Source of the DNA: Megamonas hypermegale | GTDB taxonomy: Bacteria > Bacillota > Negativicutes > Selenomonadales > Selenomonadaceae | Direction of reading: 5' to 3' | Assembly: GCF_900187035.1 (NCBI RefSeq) | Contig: NZ_LT906446.1 | Span: 930,001-994,000, forward strand | DNA: 64,000 nucleotides | Shown: one piece after another, positions 34,044 through 42,995 of the stretch | Layout: each line of letters begins with the position of its first letter | How positions within the stretch are numbered: position 1 is the first letter of the stretch | Position numbers and translations under genes: made by a program | The notes under the pieces: model-generated | What the model was told of the DNA's origin: nothing | Database searches by the model: none | The model's input: only the letters and a program-made list of their open reading frames with translations

Positions 34044-34061
34044 TGCTTAAAATGTAAATTA

Positions 34062-34076
34062 TTGACTTAAAGTCAA
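34062..34076 (+). promoter_or_regulatory. Inverted repeat upstream of larC
   Basis: TTGACTT-A-AAGTCAA is a perfect 7-bp inverted repeat. It may overlap the promoter of the larC-like gene, but no -10 box at the usual distance is clear. Confidence 0.4.
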
Positions 34077-34122
34077 CTTTAAGGATTAAAATATATACAA
34101 TAATTTATAAAGGAGTTTTTTT

Positions 34123-34971
34123 ATGGAACAAGCACTATATATTGAATGTTACGCTGGAATTAGTGGTGATATGTTTGTAGCTTCACTGCTCGATTTAGGT
34201 GTAGATAAAGATTATTTACTCAGCAATTTGCAAACCCTACCATTAGAAGGATATAAAATAAATATAAGCCGTGTAAAAAAAATGGCATTAGATGCCTGCG
34301 ATTTTAATGTTATCTTAGATGTAGATAATCATGACCACGATATGCAATACTTATATGAAGAAAATCATGAACATACACATGAGCACGAACATAGTCATGA
34401 GCATAAGCATAAACACCATGAACATCATATACATGAAGCAAATCACACTCATCATATACATCGCAATTTAAATGACGTTACAACCATCATCAATAATTCT
34501 CAAATCACGGATAACGCTAAATCCATTGCTAATAAAATTTTTCAGATAATCGCTGAAGCTGAAGCAAAAGCACATGGAACATCAGTTGAACAAGTTCATT
34601 TTCACGAAGTTGGCGCCGTTGATTCTATTGTAGATATCACTGCTGCTGCTATTTGCATTGATAAATTAAACATAAATAAAGTATTTTGCTCTAGTTTATC
34701 CGAAGGCAAAGGCTTCGTTAATTGCCAACACGGTGCAATACCTATTCCTGTGCCTGCTGTTGTAAATATTGTAAGTGCTAATGATTTAAAACTGCATTTC
34801 ACCAATACAAAAGGTGAATTAATCACTCCAACTGGAGCTGCTATCATCGCCGCAATAAAAACTGATGATTCCATGCCAGAAAATTTCATGATTGAAAAAA
34901 TTGGTATCGGTGCAGGAAAAAGACAATATAATATACCAAATGTCGTTCGCTCTATGTTAATTAAATATTGA
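34123..34971 (+). CDS. larC: LarC-like protein, N-terminal (LarC1) part only, 282 aa
   Basis: LarC inserts nickel into the pincer cofactor of lactate racemase-type enzymes. Family signs: YIECYAGISGDMFVASLLDL, a His-rich metal loop at 71-116, VHFHEVGAVDSIVDI, and LITPTGAAIIAAIKT. The chain stops after NVVRSMLIKY, where full LarC goes on for about 120 residues to the cyclometallase domain. The next gene starts 117 bases later and no LarC2-type frame is in between. In Lactiplantibacillus the two halves are joined by a frameshift; here the second half is missing. No larA, larB or larE lies in the window. Function is therefore doubtful. Confidence 0.85.
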   Translation: MEQALYIECYAGISGDMFVASLLDLGVDKDYLLSNLQTLPLEGYKINISRVKKMALDACDFNVILDVDNHDHDMQYLYEENHEHTHEHEHSHEHKHKHHEHHIHEANHTHHIHRNLNDVTTIINNSQITDNAKSIANKIFQIIAEAEAKAHGTSVEQVHFHEVGAVDSIVDITAAAICIDKLNINKVFCSSLSEGKGFVNCQHGAIPIPVPAVVNIVSANDLKLHFTNTKGELITPTGAAIIAAIKTDDSMPENFMIEKIGIGAGKRQYNIPNVVRSMLIKY

Positions 34972-35088
34972 TTAGAAAAACCCTCCTTGCCTTGTATAAT
35001 TCCTTTTTTTGTGCTATTTTTATACTTATTGGAAAGATATTATACGTAATCTTTTAATATTATTAAAAAGCTCAGGAGGATTTTCATT

Positions 35089-36114
35089 TTGGAAACAGAT
35101 ATTACTGAAAAAATCAAACCCATAATACGCTACAGCTTGCCTATAATTTTAATTATTGCTGCACTTCTTGTTTTCGGTATTTTTAAATGGAATGAAGCTA
35201 AAGCCGTATTAAATATTTCTGATGCTAAGTTGACAAGTTCTCTCGTTCATGTCAGCGCGCAATCAGATGGAACGCTTACAGAAATTCTTGTCAATGATGG
35301 TGATAAAATCGAAGCTGGTCAAGTAATCGCTAAAGTTAAAGTAATAACAACACCAGAACAGATAGAAGCTCTACAAAAAGCATGCGATGAAGCACAAGCA
35401 AATTACGATAATATAGAACAACAAATAAAAAGTTCTACTACAACTACTCAAACAGTAGTAAGTTCTGCTCCTTCTAGCGGAAATATTGCTGCTGCCCAAG
35501 CTCGTGTCGATGCTGCTGCTGCCCAAGCTGAAAAAATGAGCAAACTCTATTCTATTGGTGCTGTAAGTGCTACCCAATACACAGAAGCTCAATCTGAATA
35601 TTCCGCAGCTCAAGCCGCTTTAAGTGCTGCTAGTGCACCACAACAAGTAACACGTGAAGTACAAACACCTACAGCTCCATCAAAAGAACTTTCTGAAGCA
35701 CTCGCTAGTGCTCAAGTTCAACTTGAACAAGCACAGGCTGCATTAAACCAAGCTCAATCTGATGATAATTATGCAGATATCACAGCGCCTGTAAGTGGCA
35801 TAATCTATTTAACAGATTTCAAACAAGGCGATAACTTAAAACAAAATGATGTATTCATCAATATCGGTAATACTAAAAACCTTTGGGTAGAAGCTCCATT
35901 GACAGAAGAACAATATAATAAAGTTCATCCAGGACAATTTGTTCATTATACTGTTGATGATTTAGATTTAACCGGCACAGTTTTAGAAGTAACTCATGCT
36001 GATGACAGCGATAACAATCTCATCACAGCAGCTAAAATCTCTTTTCCAGATGACATGATAGATAAAGTAACTCCGGGCGCTGATGTTACAGTGCAAATAA
36101 CTTTGGACAAATAA
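35089..36114 (+). CDS. HlyD/EmrA-type membrane-fusion adaptor, 341 aa
   Basis: Starts at TTG 35089 with AGGAGG 9 bases upstream. One N-terminal membrane helix (15-35), a biotinyl-lipoyl-like half (SSLVHVSAQSDGTLTEILVNDGDKIEAGQVIAKV), a coiled-coil hairpin rich in Ala/Gln (95-235), the second lipoyl half (ITAPVSGIIYLTDFKQGD) and a beta-barrel domain. Such adaptors link an inner-membrane exporter to an outer-membrane channel, which fits a diderm cell. No transporter or TolC-like gene is adjacent, so it is an orphan here. Confidence 0.88.
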   Translation: METDITEKIKPIIRYSLPIILIIAALLVFGIFKWNEAKAVLNISDAKLTSSLVHVSAQSDGTLTEILVNDGDKIEAGQVIAKVKVITTPEQIEALQKACDEAQANYDNIEQQIKSSTTTTQTVVSSAPSSGNIAAAQARVDAAAAQAEKMSKLYSIGAVSATQYTEAQSEYSAAQAALSAASAPQQVTREVQTPTAPSKELSEALASAQVQLEQAQAALNQAQSDDNYADITAPVSGIIYLTDFKQGDNLKQNDVFINIGNTKNLWVEAPLTEEQYNKVHPGQFVHYTVDDLDLTGTVLEVTHADDSDNNLITAAKISFPDDMIDKVTPGADVTVQITLDK

Positions 36115-36148
36115 ACAGACAAAATCTCTTTATTTGTTACAAAAAATC

Positions 36149-36177
36149 TTGCAACAATCCTAAAAAATAGGTACAAT
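36149..36177 (+). promoter_or_regulatory. Promoter of xpt
   Basis: TTGCAA (36149-36154), 17-base spacer, TACAAT (36172-36177), about 48 bases before the start codon. No purine riboswitch is visible between them. Confidence 0.55.
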
Positions 36178-36224
36178 ATTATTTATATATTTATTGACGG
36201 AAAATTTTTAGGAGGAAAGGCCCC

Positions 36225-36806
36225 ATGCAATTGCTGGAAGAAAGAATACAAAAAGACGGTATCGTTAAAGAAGGAAATGTTTTAAAAGTCGATAGTTTTT
36301 TAAACCATCAAATGGATGTTAAATTATTTAAAGAAATAGGTAAAGAATTCAAACGACTTTTTGGCAATGAAGAAATAACTAAAATTTTAACAATTGAAGC
36401 TTCTGGTATCGGCATTGCTTGTATCGTTGCTGAATTTTTTGATGTTCCCGTTGTTTTTGCAAAAAAAAGTAAATCCAAAAATATTGACGGAGCTGTTTAT
36501 ACCAGTAAAGTAGTATCATTTACTCATAATAAAACATATGATGTAATCGTATCCAAAAAATTTCTCAATGAAAATGATAAAGTTTTATTAATAGATGATT
36601 TCTTAGCTAATGGAAATGCTATGAAAGGTCTTATTGAAATAGTAAAACTGGCAAATGCAAAACTTATTGGTGCTGGCATTGTCATTGAAAAAGGTTTCCA
36701 AAAAGGTGGGGCAGAACTTCGTGAAGCTGGTATTCATTTAGAATCACTTGCTATCATAGATGATATGGATGAAACTACTGGAAAAATCACTTTTAGAAAA
36801 CAGTAA
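36225..36806 (+). CDS. xpt: Xanthine phosphoribosyltransferase, 193 aa
   Basis: Salvages xanthine with PRPP to XMP in the cytoplasm. Family signs: [31 protein letters not shown], the loop [14 protein letters not shown], a [18 protein letters not shown] loop and the PRPP motif [14 protein letters not shown] (about 120-133). Length equals Bacillus Xpt (194). Ribosome site AGGAGG. In Bacillus xpt is riboswitch-controlled with a permease; neither is seen here. Confidence 0.95.
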   Translation: MQLLEERIQKDGIVKEGNVLKVDSFLNHQMDVKLFKEIGKEFKRLFGNEEITKILTIEASGIGIACIVAEFFDVPVVFAKKSKSKNIDGAVYTSKVVSFTHNKTYDVIVSKKFLNENDKVLLIDDFLANGNAMKGLIEIVKLANAKLIGAGIVIEKGFQKGGAELREAGIHLESLAIIDDMDETTGKITFRKQ

Positions 36807-36825
36807 AAAATTTTAAATAAAACTA

Positions 36826-36854
36826 TTGCAAAATTAATTTTTGAGCAGTATAAT
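36826..36854 (+). promoter_or_regulatory. Promoter of tRNA-Lys(CTT)
   Basis: TTGCAA (36826-36831), 17-base spacer, TATAAT (36849-36854). Confidence 0.8.
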
Positions 36855-36870
36855 AGTTAATGTTCTCAAT

Positions 36871-36946
36871 GACTCATTAGCTCAATTGGTAGAGCATCTG
36901 ACTCTTAATCAGCAGGTTCGGGGTTCGATTCCCCGATGGGTCACCA
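36871..36946 (+). tRNA. tRNA-Lys (anticodon CTT)
   Basis: 76 bases: acceptor GACTCAT/ATGGGTC, anticodon loop CTCTTAA (CTT reads AAG), T-arm GGTTCGATTCC, encoded CCA (36944-36946). The first pair of the anticodon stem is a T-C mismatch. Confidence 0.95.
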
Positions 36947-37004
36947 TTTAGTAAAAATGAACGCATTTATATCAAAATTGTGTTCTTTAATATGTTGAAA
37001 TATA

Positions 37005-37037
37005 AAATAGCAACTACAAATAAAGTAGTTGCTATTT
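37005..37037. terminator. Bidirectional terminator after tRNA-Lys and the orphan membrane gene
   Basis: AAATAGCAACTAC (37005-37017) pairs with GTAGTTGCTATTT (37025-37037); T-rich on both sides. Confidence 0.85.
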
Positions 37038-37079
37038 TTATATTTACTCTATACTTATATATACTATAAAACAATACTT

Positions 37080-37877
37080 TTATATCTTCTCTTCATATCT
37101 TATTGGAATAATTTCGTCATTTATCAATATACGCAATGGAAAACTAGCTGAATAACATTCCATTGTATTACCCATTTTTAAATCTTTCCTAATTAATCCT
37201 AATAAAAAAGCAGGAGTCATTATTTTATACATAGTAATAAATGCATCACAATATACATTATCTGAATATTTTTCATTAAATGCTTTTAAATTTGGAGTTT
37301 CATCTATCATAGGAACAAGTTTTTCTTTCAAAATTTTAAGATTCTCTATAATAAAATTTCTATCTTTATCAATATTTTTATAAAAATATTGTTCTATTAT
37401 TTTTACTAAAATTTTATCATTGTAATTTCCCATTACAAATTGATTCAACTCACTAATATTTTGCCATATTTCTAAAAAAAGTTTAGTACAAAATATATAA
37501 TCTATTATTTCTTTTGAGGCATATATATTTAATTTTGTTATTTCCAATACATACTCTTCTGTTACCTGTACATATTCTTTACTATTTTTTATTTTAGGAT
37601 TATTACTCCGTTCAAAAGACATATATTTCAAATATATTTTTATAAAAGATGCATAGTTTTCCCTTTTACTTTGTAATATATATTGTTCCTTCTGATTTTT
37701 AGAATTATTATTAAATGAATACGCTATATACGCTGCAAAAATCGCAGCTCCTGTTGAAAATATACCTGTAATAATTGTCACTATATCTTTAAAAGCTGTT
37801 AAATTTATATTAGTTTTTTCAGTTTGTGCTAATAATATAATTATTACTAAAAAACAAAAAAATATAATATATCTCAT
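37080..37877 (-). CDS. Membrane protein of unknown function, 265 aa
   Basis: Two N-terminal membrane helices (2-18 and about 28-52, TGIFSTGAAIFAAYIAY), then a 200-residue helical, very Lys/Ile/Asn-rich cytoplasmic part. The helical part resembles the general shape of the short membrane-plus-helical proteins at 2902-3702, without recognisable sequence identity. No catalytic motif. Codon use is more A+T-rich than the housekeeping genes to either side, and it lies alone on the minus strand, which suggests later acquisition. Ends at the bidirectional terminator 37005-37037. Confidence 0.6.
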   Translation of the reverse strand: MRYIIFFCFLVIIILLAQTEKTNINLTAFKDIVTIITGIFSTGAAIFAAYIAYSFNNNSKNQKEQYILQSKRENYASFIKIYLKYMSFERSNNPKIKNSKEYVQVTEEYVLEITKLNIYASKEIIDYIFCTKLFLEIWQNISELNQFVMGNYNDKILVKIIEQYFYKNIDKDRNFIIENLKILKEKLVPMIDETPNLKAFNEKYSDNVYCDAFITMYKIMTPAFLLGLIRKDLKMGNTMECYSASFPLRILINDEIIPIRYEEKI

Positions 37878-38255
37878 GAAAACACCTCCATAATAATATC
37901 TATTTTAACATAAATTAAAATAATATTCTAAATTGCATTTAAAAATAACAAAAGTAGTAAACAAACTGATACTTAAATCTATATTTAATTTTATTATTTT
38001 CTTCATCAGTTCATAGAAAACCAAAAAACTTATTTATTTTACAACTATATCACTAATATTTATTATTATTAATGTTTCTTATTTTAACTTTTTACTTATT
38101 TTAAATATAAAACTTCATACCTTACTTAAATATTTGGCATAAATAAAAAATATAATTTTTTTAATATCACCTATTTAAAATAAAACTTGCTAATGTCAAA
38201 AAGTCAAACTATAATATAAATAGTAACAAAAATAATTAAAGTAAAGGTGATAATT
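37878..38255. other. A+T-rich 378-bp intergenic region upstream of ctsR
   Basis: No gene. Only the ctsR promoter/operator at 38187-38215 stands out. The remainder is low-complexity A+T-rich sequence. Confidence 0.6.
38187..38215 (+). promoter_or_regulatory. ctsR promoter with CtsR-type repeats in the spacer
   Basis: TTGCTA (38187-38192), 17-base spacer, TATAAT (38210-38215). The spacer holds GTCAAA twice (38195-38200 and 38203-38208), i.e. an 8-bp period. The Bacillus CtsR box has two heptads at 10-bp period, so this is a shortened form. Repression of ctsR and clpC by CtsR from this site is likely. Confidence 0.7.
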
Positions 38256-38702
38256 ATGAGCAATATAGCTGATTTAATTGAAGATTACATCTTACGTCGG
38301 CTGGCGGCGGAGCAAAACCGTAAAGTGGAACTTAAACGCTCAGATATTGCGGATGAAATTTCCTGCGCACCTTCACAGATAAGTTATGTCCTAAGTACAC
38401 GTTTTACACAGGATAAAGGCTTTGTTGTAGAATCGCGTCGCGGATTGGGCGGATTTATCCGTATTGGCAGAGTGCCTCTCCAAGATTTAATCTATCAAGA
38501 CATTTTAGCCAAAATAAATACAGAAACAACTTTTGATGATTTTAGAAATATTATTCACTATTTGTATAAACGAGAAATCATAAAAAAACGTGAGGCTGCT
38601 TTGATGTTGCAGACGATTTCTGTTGTATTTGACAAATTAAAACCAGATGATAGAGTTGAATTAATGAAATCGCTGATTTTAACATTAGCAAATTTTGCCT
38701 AG
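38256..38702 (+). CDS. ctsR: Transcriptional repressor CtsR, 148 aa
   Basis: Heat-sensing repressor of clp genes. N-terminal winged helix with VELKRSDIADEISCAPSQISYVLSTRF and the glycine-rich wing VESRRGLGGFIRIGRV; the C-terminal dimer part follows. I start at ATG 38256, 8 bases after AAAGG; GTG 38247 overlaps that site. McsB-dependent control and degradation of CtsR are known in Bacillus; mcsA, mcsB and clpC follow here in the same operon. Confidence 0.96.
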   Translation: MSNIADLIEDYILRRLAAEQNRKVELKRSDIADEISCAPSQISYVLSTRFTQDKGFVVESRRGLGGFIRIGRVPLQDLIYQDILAKINTETTFDDFRNIIHYLYKREIIKKREAALMLQTISVVFDKLKPDDRVELMKSLILTLANFA

Positions 38703-38720
38703 CGTTAAAGGAGGATTACC

Positions 38721-39272
38721 ATGCTGTGTGATGAATGCCATAAAAACGAAGCCAGCATTTATATTACCGAACTCACTAACAAAGGACAAGTAGAGCATCA
38801 TTTATGTGAAAGTTGTGCTCTTAAATTTGGCTTACTATCCGAAAAAAATAATATTTTTTCTATTAATGATTTTCTATCTGGAATTTTTAACCATGAAGGT
38901 TCTAATGAAAACAAACAGCAACTCAAATTAAAACCAGAATTGACTTGCCCAAATTGTCATATGACTTATAAAGATTTCAAACGCACTGGACAAATCGGCT
39001 GTAGTGTTTGCTATAAAACATTTGCTACACGCTTAGAACCATTTTTGCGTCGTCTTCATGGTTATAGCAAACATATCGGCAAAATTCCACGTCGTGCCGG
39101 TGGCAACTTAGGCTTAAAACAAGAAATCGCCTCACTGCGTGAAAAAATTCAAGAATATATTCAAGAAGAAGAATATGAACAAGCTGCTATTTTGCGCGAC
39201 CGTATTAAAGTATTAGAAAATCAATTAAATACTAATTTAAATAAAGAACAGGCAGGTGATGTAAATGACTAA
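38721..39272 (+). CDS. mcsA: McsA, activator of the McsB arginine kinase, 183 aa
   Basis: Zinc-finger protein with several CxxC pairs: CDEC (3-6), CESC, CPNC, CSVC. A UVR domain lies at the C-terminus (REKIQEYIQEEEYEQAAILRDRIKVLE). It stimulates McsB and bridges to ClpC. Starts 18 bases after ctsR with AAAGGAGG and overlaps mcsB by 8 bases. Confidence 0.95.
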   Translation: MLCDECHKNEASIYITELTNKGQVEHHLCESCALKFGLLSEKNNIFSINDFLSGIFNHEGSNENKQQLKLKPELTCPNCHMTYKDFKRTGQIGCSVCYKTFATRLEPFLRRLHGYSKHIGKIPRRAGGNLGLKQEIASLREKIQEYIQEEEYEQAAILRDRIKVLENQLNTNLNKEQAGDVND

Positions 39273-40341
39273 TTCTACTTTATTTACCAGTCCTGTATTA
39301 ACATGGCTCGATAATCAAGGAAAAAACAGTGATATCGTTCTCGCTAGTAGAGTTCGTTTAGCGCGCAATTTGAAAAACATTCCATTTCCTAACCGTGCCA
39401 AACGCTCCGATTTAATTCAAGTAAAAGAACTTATCCTTCGTTTACTTCCTGCCATTGAAACTGCTACAAATCTCCATTTTGAATATATTGAAATAGATAA
39501 ATTAAATCATTTACAACAAAATGTTTTAGCAGAAAAATTCTTGATAAGTCAAAAGCTCATAAACAATCCTGAAAATCGCTTGGTACTTTTAAGTGATGAT
39601 TTATCTGTCAGCATCATGGTAAATGAAGATGACCATTTACGCATTCAATGCCGAGCTCCAGGACTTGATTTAGACAGCTGCTTAAAACGCGCTTTTGCCA
39701 TTGATGATGCCATTGAAGCTTATTTAAACATCGCATTTGATGAAAAAATGGGCTATCTCACGGCATATCCGACTAATCTCGGTACTGGTCTTCGCGCTAC
39801 AGTATTACTGCATTTGCCTGCACTCGTCATAACGCAACAGATTTCCAAAATCATCAATATTTCTCCTCAACTTGGAATGACTATTCGCGGTTTATTCGGA
39901 GAAGATAGCCTTGGAAATCTCTTCCAAGCTTCCAATCAACTGACATTAGGCTTTAAAGAAGAAGAATTAATTGAAAATCTTTCTGCTACAGTGCAAGAAA
40001 TTATCTCTCATGAACATGATGCACGCAAAGCTCTTTTAAATTATTCACATGACAAATTAGAAAATAGAGTTTGGCGTTCTTTCGGAATATTAAAATATGC
40101 TCATTCTATTTCACAGCATGAAATGCTTAATCTCGTTAGTAAAGTGCGTTTAGGCGTGGATATGGGCATAATTGATGAAACAAAAGCCGATATTTTAAAT
40201 TTATTATTGATTGCAGGACAGAAAAATTATTTACAAAATTTAAATGAAATGGACAATATGACACCGCAAGAAATTGAAAAACAACGTGCAACAACCATTC
40301 GAAATATTTTTTCTCAACTACAAAATACACCAACTCCATGA
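39265..40341 (+). CDS. mcsB: Protein arginine kinase McsB, 358 aa
   Basis: Phosphorylates arginines on proteins and marks them for ClpCP. Phosphagen-kinase fold: IVLASRVRLARNLKNIPFPN, then the active-site strand VNEDDHLRIQC and TAYPTNLGTGLRATVLLHLP. TIRGLFGEDSLGNLFQ and a DHxxR-like pArg-binding region follow. The start codon overlaps the mcsA stop. Length is typical. Confidence 0.96.
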   Translation: MTNSTLFTSPVLTWLDNQGKNSDIVLASRVRLARNLKNIPFPNRAKRSDLIQVKELILRLLPAIETATNLHFEYIEIDKLNHLQQNVLAEKFLISQKLINNPENRLVLLSDDLSVSIMVNEDDHLRIQCRAPGLDLDSCLKRAFAIDDAIEAYLNIAFDEKMGYLTAYPTNLGTGLRATVLLHLPALVITQQISKIINISPQLGMTIRGLFGEDSLGNLFQASNQLTLGFKEEELIENLSATVQEIISHEHDARKALLNYSHDKLENRVWRSFGILKYAHSISQHEMLNLVSKVRLGVDMGIIDETKADILNLLLIAGQKNYLQNLNEMDNMTPQEIEKQRATTIRNIFSQLQNTPTP

Positions 40342-40358
40342 ACTAGAAAGGAATAATT

Positions 40359-42860
40359 ATGCAAGGACGTTTTACACAAAACGCTATAAAAGTATTAAAA
40401 CTCGCTCAATATGAAGCTAGACATTTAAAACATAATTATGTTGGTACTGAACATTTACTTTTAGGTTTATTACATGAAGGTAATAGCATTGCTGCAAAGG
40501 CATTATCTTCACTGGGCATTGATTTATACAGTTTACGCCAAAGAGTCCATGATATTGCTCCATCACAAGATTATGATGATTATTATATCCATGAAATTGG
40601 CTATACACCCGATGCCAAAGAAACCTTAGAGCTTGCTGTAAAAGAAGCGCAGATTTTATCTCATGATTATATCGGTGCAGAACATATTTTACTCGGTATC
40701 ATCAGCAATAAAGAAAATATCGCTTCACAAATATTGATTTCTTTAGGAGCAGACCTCGATATCATTCAATCAACTGTACTTGATTTACTCAACGAAAATA
40801 ATGATACAGATATTTCTAAAGAAGAATTCAATGAAAAATCTAATAAAATTAGTGAAGAAAACACAAATACCCCACTTTTGGATAAATACGGCCGTGATTT
40901 AAATGAATTAGCAAAAAACAATAAGATTGACCCAGTCATCGGTAGAAATCGCGAAATCGAACGCGTTATCCAAATTTTAAGTCGCCGCACAAAAAATAAC
41001 CCTGTTTTAATCGGTGAACCTGGTGTTGGTAAAACGGCAGTAGCTGAAGGTTTAGCACAGCGACTTATTCAAGGCTTAACCCCTAAAATTTTAGCTAATA
41101 AACGCATTATTTCTTTAAGTATGGCTTCACTAGTTGCTGGAGCTAAATATCGCGGCGAATTTGAAGACCGTTTAAAGAAAATCATTGATGAAATCACTCA
41201 AGCACAAAACATCATCTTATTTATCGATGAATTGCATACTTTAGTCGGTGCTGGCGCTAGTGAAGGTTCTCTTGATGCTGCCAACATATTAAAACCAGCT
41301 TTATCTCGCGGAGAAATTCAAATAATTGGTGCTACCACCTTAAAAGAATACAAAAAATATATAGAAAAAGATGCTGCATTAGAGCGCCGTTTTCAAACGA
41401 TAATGGTTGAAGAACCGACTGTTGAAGACGCTATTTCTATATTGATGGGTATTCGCGATAAATATGAAAAATTCCACTGCGCTAAGATAACAGACAAAGC
41501 TATTGAAGCAGCAGTAAAAATCTCTCACCGCTATATTACAGATAGATTTTTACCTGATAAAGCAATTGATTTAATGGATGAAGCTGCCGCTAAAGTTCGC
41601 TTAAGCACAGTAGCAAATCCACGCAATATTACATCTTTAGAATTGCAATTAAATTCGTTGCGCAAAGATAAAGAAAAAGCTATAAACGACCAAGATTATG
41701 AATTGGCTGCTAAAATTCGCGATGAAGAAACCAATTTAAAAGAACAATTAGCAGATATTAAAGCTGATTGGGAAGCACAAAATAATGCTCAAGTAGAAGT
41801 TACAGAAAATGATATAGCTGATGTCGCTACTTTATGGACAGGTATACCGATTAGAAAACTTGTAACTAAAGAAGCAGACAGACTTCTCCATATGGAAGAT
41901 ATCATGCACAAGCGCGTTGTCGGTCAAAACGAAGGTGTTTGTGCCGTTGCTAAAGCAATTCGTCGCGCTAGAGCAGGATTAAAAGACCCGAAACGCCCTA
42001 TTGGCTCTTTCTTATTCTTAGGCCCTACAGGTGTCGGCAAAACAGAACTTGCTCGTTCATTAGCTGAAGCTATATTCGGTGATGAATCCGCCATGATTCG
42101 CTTTGATATGAGTGAATACATGGAAAAACACACTGTTTCCCGCATGGTTGGAGCACCTCCTGGCTATATCGGCTATGATGAAGGCGGTCAATTAACCGAT
42201 GCAATCCGTCGCAAACCATACGCTGTTATTTTGCTTGATGAAATTGAAAAAGCTCACCCTGATGTATTCAATATCTTATTACAAGTTTTGGAAGATGGCC
42301 GTTTGACAGATAGCCAAGGTCGCACTGTCGACTTTAAAAATACTGTTATCATCATGACTTCAAATGCTGGTGCATTTAAATTGCAAAAACAAAGTAATAA
42401 TACATTAGGTTTTGCTGTAAATGATAACGCTAATGAAGAAGTAAATGACAATGCTAAAAAACTTGTAATGGAAGAAGTAAAAAAACAGTTCAAGCCAGAA
42501 TTTTTAAATCGTATCGATGAAATCATCATCTTCAATCCACTTACAGACAAGGAATTATTACAAATTGTTGATTTATTACTCCATGATGTAGAAAATCGTT
42601 TACAATTATTAGGCATAAAAATTTCTGTCACAGATAAAGCTAAACAATACATTTTATCTCATGGAACAGATAGTGCTTATGGTGCTCGTCCACTTAAACG
42701 TGCTGTTCAGCGTTATTTAGAAGACCCATTGGCAGAAGAAATTTTACGCAAAAAAGTAAAAGAACATCAACAAATCACAGTTGATTGTGTAGATGATAAA
42801 CTAGATTTCACTTTTTCTGATATACCAGAGGTAGTAGATGAACAAGATGCAGAAAAATAA
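40359..42860 (+). CDS. clpC: AAA+ unfoldase ClpC, 833 aa
   Basis: Unfolds substrates, including arginine-phosphorylated proteins, for ClpP. Two N-terminal Clp repeats (1-145), AAA-1 with Walker A GEPGVGKT at 219-226 and [15 protein letters not shown], and a UVR-containing M domain (about 425-465). AAA-2 has GPTGVGKT at 555-562, [15 protein letters not shown] and a C-terminal D2 domain. The IGF-like ClpP loop is not clear by eye. Last 23 bases overlap a 48-codon ORF. Confidence 0.97.
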   Translation: MQGRFTQNAIKVLKLAQYEARHLKHNYVGTEHLLLGLLHEGNSIAAKALSSLGIDLYSLRQRVHDIAPSQDYDDYYIHEIGYTPDAKETLELAVKEAQILSHDYIGAEHILLGIISNKENIASQILISLGADLDIIQSTVLDLLNENNDTDISKEEFNEKSNKISEENTNTPLLDKYGRDLNELAKNNKIDPVIGRNREIERVIQILSRRTKNNPVLIGEPGVGKTAVAEGLAQRLIQGLTPKILANKRIISLSMASLVAGAKYRGEFEDRLKKIIDEITQAQNIILFIDELHTLVGAGASEGSLDAANILKPALSRGEIQIIGATTLKEYKKYIEKDAALERRFQTIMVEEPTVEDAISILMGIRDKYEKFHCAKITDKAIEAAVKISHRYITDRFLPDKAIDLMDEAAAKVRLSTVANPRNITSLELQLNSLRKDKEKAINDQDYELAAKIRDEETNLKEQLADIKADWEAQNNAQVEVTENDIADVATLWTGIPIRKLVTKEADRLLHMEDIMHKRVVGQNEGVCAVAKAIRRARAGLKDPKRPIGSFLFLGPTGVGKTELARSLAEAIFGDESAMIRFDMSEYMEKHTVSRMVGAPPGYIGYDEGGQLTDAIRRKPYAVILLDEIEKAHPDVFNILLQVLEDGRLTDSQGRTVDFKNTVIIMTSNAGAFKLQKQSNNTLGFAVNDNANEEVNDNAKKLVMEEVKKQFKPEFLNRIDEIIIFNPLTDKELLQIVDLLLHDVENRLQLLGIKISVTDKAKQYILSHGTDSAYGARPLKRAVQRYLEDPLAEEILRKKVKEHQQITVDCVDDKLDFTFSDIPEVVDEQDAEK

Positions 42861-42984
42861 ATTAGCGGAAAAATCTCTATTAGCTAATTTTAGAAATTTC
42901 ATTTTAAATTTTGGTATTGCCATCTATTGGCTTATAAAATCCTTTGGCAAAATTTTAAAACAAAAATTATTCAAAAATAAATAA
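42838..42984 (+). CDS. Possible 48-aa basic hydrophobic protein overlapping clpC
   Basis: ATG at 42838 has GAGG 6 bases upstream and overlaps the clpC end by 23 bases in another frame. The frame runs to TAA at 42984, 11 bases before radA. The product is strongly basic (about 10 Lys and 1 Arg, 1 Glu) with a hydrophobic centre (FILNFGIAIYWLIKSFGKIL), so it could be an amphipathic or membrane-associated peptide. It fills the clpC-radA gap exactly. No homology is known to me. Conservation in related genomes would decide. Confidence 0.45.
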   Translation: MNKMQKNKLAEKSLLANFRNFILNFGIAIYWLIKSFGKILKQKLFKNK

Positions 42985-42995
42985 AGGAAATCACT

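Noticed and set aside
36115-36224. Purine riboswitch upstream of xpt
   Set aside because: The 110 bases hold a simple promoter and no three-way-junction loop consensus.
42254-42652. Minus-strand frame opposite clpC
   Set aside because: Antisense shadow of the ClpC AAA-2 domain with low-complexity Ser/Leu translation.
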